This document shows, piece by piece, positions 58,146 to 64,000 of a stretch of 64,000 nucleotides of DNA. How positions within the stretch are numbered: the first letter of the stretch is position 1; every line of letters begins with the position of its first letter. A program made the translations under genes and the position numbers. Below the pieces are notes generated by a model. That model was not told the DNA's origin. It saw only the letters and a list, made by a program, of their open reading frames with translations, and ran no database searches. The stretch comes from Cyclina sinensis (Eukaryota; Mollusca; Bivalvia; Venerida; Veneridae): NCBI GenBank assembly GCA_012932295.1, contig JAAONU010000002.1:22537770-22601769 (forward strand). Reading direction: 5' to 3'.

Positions 58146-61100
58146 GAATGATTTCCACTTGATAACTAAACTAAGAAAAATGCTTTGAAACATGGCATAG
58201 AAGTAATGGCTTGAAAATACAGTGTGAGGTTGCTTTTTTATCCGTTGGTTCAAAGACTCCAGCTTAGATGAAAAAGGAACAACTTTCTGCTGAATAACCT
58301 AAGTTATGAAGGAAATATTGACCTGTGTGTTCACAAATAGTATGAAGACACACTTTGTGGATCAGTATGGTCAAAGTCCCTTGCTTAGATGAAATGAAAG
58401 TAGTTTCTTCTCAATTACTTCAGTAAGAAAGGTGATACTAAGATGAAACTTCGTATATAGGTACATGGTATGAAGATACAAGTTTGGAATACTTTTTGAG
58501 TCATTTAGTTTTAGGTTACCAACTAGAATGTTAACTTAAGTTGAGAAAGAGGTATTTTGAGGAAAATTGGTGCATACAAAGTTAGTATGGGGACACGGGT
58601 AAGGATAGCCTTTTTGGCTGTCACATTTAGATCTTCTGCACAGATAATGATAAATAGTTTCTGCTAAACAAAATAATTATCAAAAAAGATATTGAAATGA
58701 AAGCTGTTGTTTACAATGTTAGCATGAACACAAAGTTTGGTCAGTTTTATGTCAAAGTTGCCTGAACAGACCAAAGAAAAATCTTTTGTATAAATTATTT
58801 TAGTTTCAAAAGAGATTCTGAAATGAAATTTTTAGATAGCTTTTTGGGTCAGAAAGTTCATGGTCAAGGTACCATCATCAAGAAACAAAACTTGGGATTG
58901 TGTAGATTCAATGGGGTCAAAGCCACTGTTAGAAAAATATTTCTTTTATATTTGTTTTGTCTCATCTGGTATTTTTGTTTTCTTTCTATGTTAGTTTGTA
59001 CAAAAAATAACTTGTAACAAAACTAAGGGACGAGTTTTATCAATTTCTATAGATGTCAAATTTACAGAAAGGTTTGACTGACTGCTTAGACATGGTTCAT
59101 GCAAACATTTTAAAGTACTTGTATTTGAATAGACACACAGTTGGAAAGTAAATAAATCCATTTGTAAACCGCTTTAAAAAATAAGCAAGCAGACCATATC
59201 CTTACAGATAACTTTCAACACAGCAAAATTATTGTTGTGAAATGCTTGTGCAGGTTGACCCCAACCATGTTTATACTCCTTGAAAAATGGCAAAAAGTGC
59301 TGAGAAGTCCTGTAATTTTTTGTGGGATGTTTTGTGAAAAACTTGTTAGTCTTTGTTTTGTTTTTTTACCATGTCTGCCAGTTATTGATTTATTTTCCAC
59401 ACATAGACTCACAAGTTTAATGGAGACTATGTAGAATACAAAATAAACTTTCTATTCAGAGGGGTATCTGGATGTTCTCTCTATTTGGGATTAAGATCAT
59501 GGTGCAGCAATTTCTTCCAGGATAATATATAAAGAATATAGATTGAGTGGTCATGAAATACGAAATTTGTTGTACGAGTTACTTGAAAGCAAGTGTAATA
59601 AATCTTGTATTACTTGGCCACAAATATAATGTTCTATTTATATCATATATATTTATATAAGTTTTGTAAGTAAATAATGACAGAAACGCATAGAAACTGT
59701 TTCGTCCATATACAAACGACTGTCATAAGCATATTATTAATAACATTGACGGGAAAGTGTTATTACACTAGTGTTATATCAAAAATAAAACACTGCTCTG
59801 TTACGTGCACACAACGTTGTCTATGATATAATTTCATTTAATTAACAGAAAGATGTTTAATTCATACTTATTTCTTCTATTCAGAGCTAATCTATCTCAT
59901 CTCAGTCATTCTCTTCTGGATAGCCTGACAAGTTTTCTTTATGAAGATATATATAGGTGGAAGGGTTTAAATGTTTATAAATAATATTTATGTTCTGTAT
60001 TGACAGTAAACAATATGCGGGTTATTATGATCATGTATAAAGCTGTACAAATGCTTGATTTGTCAAAATGTTGTATGTCATCTGTATCACCTTTATCACT
60101 GTTGTCTTACTACCTTGTAATAGAATATTGATCACTGTCATCATACATCAATGATTTAGGTGTAACTCGATTAAACTTTTGACTTGTTCTGAATAAAACT
60201 GATTTTTTTATAGAAGTGATCAAACTGAATTACCTAAGTAATCCCCAAAATATTTCTGTCTTACTAGCATTCAAATTCTGTCAAAGTCAGTAATGCTTCC
60301 TTATGGCAAGACATACTTTAGGTGTGTTTACTTGAAAGCACTTCTTATAAGGCATGTTGTCTAAGTTGTACAATCCAGATAGTTAGTTTTAGGCAATTTT
60401 GTGTTAGTTTGCAGCTTCCTAATTTTACCATCAAAGATTTTTGTTTGAATTCCAAGCAGAATAATTTCCAAAAGTTTGAAAAATATGGAAGTTTTTATCC
60501 ATTTCAGATAAGAAAGACATTTTGATGCTGTATAATAATAGTGAACAATATTAGGATATTACATTTATCAGTAGAAGTTTTTATATCAGTTTTACAATTC
60601 TGCGTGCTAGGTCAGTGTTTTTGCGTAGCTATTAACACAGTAACCAGAAGTAACCAGAAAATGCAAGCTGTTCCCATGTTAACTAAAAGTCCCTTTTTAC
60701 ATTTAAGGTAATGTTTTCTTTGATCACTGAAAAAGTTGAATATAGAATTCTAGAGATAGATTTCAATGAAGCATCTCTGAACTCAGAGCTCATGGCATAC
60801 TACAGTAGAAGCCTAGGGGAATGGCGTTTGGAGGTCGTTTTTGTTGAATTATGATAGCTATTGTTTCTCTGGTATTTTTTAAGAATTTATTCCTACTTTA
60901 GTGCAGGAACTCCTCATTTTAAAGTTGTACTTTTCATTTTAAACTTTTATGTCATGTCTTTTATAAGATGCAGCTTTTAAAGATATGATATTTTAGTATA
61001 GACTTTACACTGTTGAATTTTAAGATACAATTTAAGTTGTAAAATTTTACCAACAAATTTCTAAAGAAAATGTAAATTTAAATGTTATATTGCTCCCAAT

Positions 61101-61720
61101 TTACATCATTATTCATGATGATATTATATAAATGCTGATAGTAATGTGAAATAAAATAGTGTTTGTTATATACTTGTTGTTTACTAATTAGATTGAAGTC
61201 ATTTCAACACTGTGATGCACAAGTTAAAAGTAAAGGGTAACCATTAAAGTGACATTGCAGTATAGACTCAAACATGTCCTGGTGAACTACAAAAAATCGA
61301 GTTTCATTAAATTGCAAACATAAAATAAACTAAAATAGCAGGCATTATGTGCTACAGTTATTCTTCTTACAAGCATGTCAATTAGAACACTGGGCATTTG
61401 TTACTTTGTAATACATTCATATTTGCCTAAGGTCTTGTGAATTACACACATGACAAAAGATAATTTGAAGTTGAAGTATCACCATTTAAGTGAAACTTTG
61501 GTGTTTTCTGCAGATTTGTAGTTATTAGGTTGTATTAAGCTGTTTAAATAATTGCTATGTACATTAGAAGCATAATTGTTGTAACACATATAAATCCTCT
61601 CAGTTTAGTATATATTTTCTTTGGAAGTGAAACTGGGACTTGGGATGAAATTGACTCCAAGAAGGCTGATTATATACATAGTTTATAACTTGGTTACTGT
61701 ATGTAGGATATCTTTACAAC
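58146..61720. other. Long unique AT-rich stretch, nothing recognised
   Basis: About 3.6 kb without a gene, RNA or repeat I can name. Frames at 58823-59017, 59237-59434 and 60322-60525 are short and look random. It could hold distal untranslated or regulatory sequence; nothing shows it directly. Confidence 0.45.
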
Positions 61721-62122
61721 CTTGCTCAAAAATTCATCGTTTTCTCTGGCTTGCATTTTAGCTGCTTTTGAGACCACCCTGTGTGCACTGTCATCGGCCG
61801 TTGTTAATATTTTCTTAAAACAATCTCTTCCCCTAAACTGCTGGGTCAAAGTTGATGAAACTTGTCTGAAATATTCCTTACACGAAGTTCTCCTAAAGGT
61901 TCTCTAAAAAATCCATTCCATGTACAACTCTGGTTGGCAACAAGAATGAAAAAAATAGAAATCTTCTTGTCTGAAACCACTAAGGCCAGAAGTCTGAAAT
62001 TTGGTGTGTAGCATTATCTAGTTGACTTTTTTACCGACAAGTTTGTTAAAATAATGTCCCAGGGGACACTATTGGCCCTGCCTGAGGGGTCACTATTGGC
62101 CCCGACCAAGGGGTCACATGTT
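61721..62122 (+). repeat. Family A remnant without ends
   Basis: AACTGCTGGGTCAAAGTTGA, TCTTCTTGTCTGAAACCACT and CACTATTGGCCCCGACCAAG are family A unit sequence. It runs directly into the next copy. Confidence 0.6.
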
Positions 62123-62472
62123 TTTAGTTCACCAGAGCAAATGCTCAGGGTGAGCTATTGTGTTCACCCTGTGTCCGGGATCTGTTGTCCATTGTCAACA
62201 TTTTACTTTAAATGGCATCTCCTAAACCACAATGCTATTTTTAACCAAACTTGATAGAAATGTTCGTTATATTGCCCTTTTCTAAAATTTCTCAGACAGT
62301 TCTGCTCCATTTCACTTAAGGGCTGCAAAAGCTAAAAATAGAAGAAAAAAAACAACACCTGCTAAACAGCAAGGTGATTTTCCCACCAAATTTTACAGAA
62401 TTGCTCCTTACATAGTCCCCATTTAAAATTGCTAAAAAGGTTCCACTTCATTGAACAAAATGGCCAACAAAG
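62123..62472 (+). repeat. Family A, left part only
   Basis: It starts TTTTTAGTTCACCAGAGCAA, then ATGCTCAGGGTGAGC. It continues as decayed unit sequence to the start of the hAT element at 62481. Confidence 0.6.
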
Positions 62473-62480
62473 CTAAAAAT

Positions 62481-64000
62481 TAGGGATGGTAAAATTAGCA
62501 CATTTCAGCATTCGAATGTTCGGATCAATTTGCATTCGAACGTTCGAATAAATTTCAAAATTGAAGAAGTGTCCACTGAACTTCTAGACGTAGAGTAGTT
62601 TACTGCGATAAGACCCGAGTGCTCCCAAATGCACAGATATCAAATGTATTTCTCGGTATCCGTATTGGGTAATTCCCTACTCGATTTATGCCAAGTCGAA
62701 AAGAAAAGGAAATATAGACAACGAACAAACAATGACTAGGTTTATTTATCTACCCCATTTTAATTGAGTAATTTATGAGTGAATATTAAGGCAAACAAAA
62801 CGCAAAAAATAAGATGCAAGAAATCATGTAAAATAATTAACCGGACAATAAACGATGAATACGAAATTATCAACTTGTTCATTTCATTTCATTTAAGAAT
62901 ATTGTTCATTATATTGTCAATCAGATGAGGAAACAACATTCTCAAGAACACAATTTTATCCACAAGATCAGGCGAGAGTCTATTTCTCAACTTTGTAACA
63001 AGAAGCCCGGCAGACGAAAATATTCGTTCTGATGGAACGGAAGTGGCGGGGATAGCCAAGACGGACCTCGCGACTTGTGCCACATGAGGGAATCGAACCA
63101 GTCTAACGGATTGGTCTCCTCATCTACTGCTTCTACGAGGTAGCGGCGAAGCTCGTCAATGCCAGGTCTACTCTTGCTTGAAGTCTGGAACGCAAGCTTC
63201 CGGCGCTTCGGTGACGGTTCCACGTTATCATTCCGTACGGTGACCTTGAACGGAACATCATCAAGGCTTGTCTCTAACGTTTCTTCGGCAAATCGACGCT
63301 GCTCGCCCGAAAGAAAAGATAAGTCCTTATAGCGAATGTCAAGAAGGGAGTCCAAGATCGAAACCGAGCGAGCTGTGTCGTCTGCAGTCGGCTGGTACCG
63401 ACGAAAGAGATCACGTGATATATCTTTCACGCTACCGATAAGTTCGCTGTCGTCACTAGCACGTCGGAGGGCCTGTCCACGAGCCCGCAAAGGATAGGGT
63501 ACACCTCGGAGATCGACACATGCGACTCAGTGCACATGTTAGAAGTAGTCTCGGTAAGATGCGCCAGGACGCCTACCAGTTCAGAAGCCGTTTCGCATTC
63601 GCTGTAAGTCAGTAGCAGCTGTCCATCTGTTTTCTTGCTGACAGACATATCCAGCAAAATATCTGTCAACGCCTTCTTTGTTCCACAAGTCGTTCGAGCA
63701 TACTATGCGTGGAATTCCACCTTGTCGCCACATCCTGGATAGATCGTGCTTCGGGATACCAAGCACAGCCTGCCTTTTTCGTAGTTCCGCCGTCAATTTT
63801 AGTGGAATGACGGAAGTGCCCAACAAGCTTCCGTGCTTCAGAGACTACCTTAGCAACGCTGGGCTGTTCCAGGGCAGGTTTGATCGCGAGCTGCAGGGTA
63901 TGCCCAAAGCACCCCACATCGAGCCACTTCTCACACAGCTTCCCTGCACATTCCATGTTACGTGCGTTACCGTGCACGCACGCGTCGACTTTCCCTTGCA
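62481..64000 (-). mobile_element. hAT DNA transposon, right-end part, runs off the window
   Basis: The end at 62481 begins TAGGGATGG and is followed by clustered CATTCGAATGTTCGGATC and GCATTCGAACGTTCGAATAA motifs, the usual form of hAT ends. The transposase pseudogene lies inside on the - strand. The other end and the 8-bp target duplication would be beyond 64000; the left flank is CTAAAAAT. Confidence 0.8.
62889..64000 (-). pseudogene. hAT transposase (ZBED-like), broken
   Basis: The - strand frame is open from the window edge to about 63670 with VHGNARNMECAGKLC, VGCFGHTLQLAIKPALE and DVATRWNSTHSMLERLVEQ. The D/H-N-A-x-N-M, C-F-G-H-T-L-Q-L and R-W-N-S-T strips belong to the hAT catalytic region. 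The frame then shifts near 63665-63680 to ALTDILLDMSVSKKTDG and SISEVYPILCGL. It shifts again near 63480-63490 to RARGQALRRASDDSELIGS and YKDLSFLSGEQ. It shifts once more near 63095-63115 to RFPHVAQVARSVLAIPATSV, PSERIFSSAGLLVTKLRNRL and SPDLVDKIVFLRM. The last block is the conserved hAT dimerisation domain. At least three frame breaks make it inactive. The N-terminal BED finger would lie outside the window. Confidence 0.88.

Overview
The window looks like a piece of a bivalve mollusc nuclear genome. I infer this from the introns with GT..AG borders, AT-rich non-coding DNA, very dense interspersed repeats that begin AGCTCACCTGAG and end CTCTTGTT (a type I associate with clam and oyster genomes), and invertebrate-type LINE, SINE and hAT remains. 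A venerid or related clam is plausible, but the species cannot be read from the sequence. There is one clear host gene and no sign of bacterial DNA.

The host gene is a type II activin/BMP receptor (ACVR2 family) on the + strand. Six exons are readable: 26732-26893 and 31800-31988 (cysteine-rich ectodomain), 37021-37742 (membrane segment and most of the kinase), 38958-39096, 47245-47375 and 48446-48670 (kinase C-lobe, tail and stop). Reading phase is continuous across all five introns and gives 522 residues without the signal-peptide exon, which was not found and may lie upstream. Introns take up most of the 22 kb and are filled with repeats.

Left side, 1-26.7 kb: a tandem repeat block (1-2548), a full AGCTCACCTG-type element (5337-6732), a tRNA-derived SINE beside a reverse-transcriptase fragment (7293-7860), a 2.1 kb tandem array (7906-10033), a reversed AGCTCACCTG element (10033-11208), a decayed LINE (12490-15553), a 1.1 kb Mutator-like non-autonomous transposon (17486-18594), and a nest of TA-inserting elements (19748-24895).

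Gene body, 26.7-48.7 kb: introns carry a 1.1 kb foldback transposon with an 8-bp target duplication (27119-28220), a second copy of a TA element (28658-30322), several 145-160 bp tandem arrays, and a 2.3 kb element with about 780-bp inverted arms around an unrecognised open frame (43227-45541). Right side, 48.7-64 kb: more AGCTCACCTG copies, a TTAA-inserting 1.2 kb element (51557-52733), a 45-bp minisatellite (55546-55850), long plain AT-rich DNA, and a broken hAT transposase gene at the right edge on the - strand.

The most interesting pattern is structural. Several repeat families with different internal sequence share one end layout: a short inverted repeat at the left end, its partner near the right end, then a small hairpin, then CTCTTGTT or a close variant. 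Their centres are tandem units of about 145-165 bp. This looks like a set of non-autonomous elements moved by one machinery, possibly Helentron-like. Several insertions can be proven inside the window because an uninterrupted related copy is present elsewhere in it.
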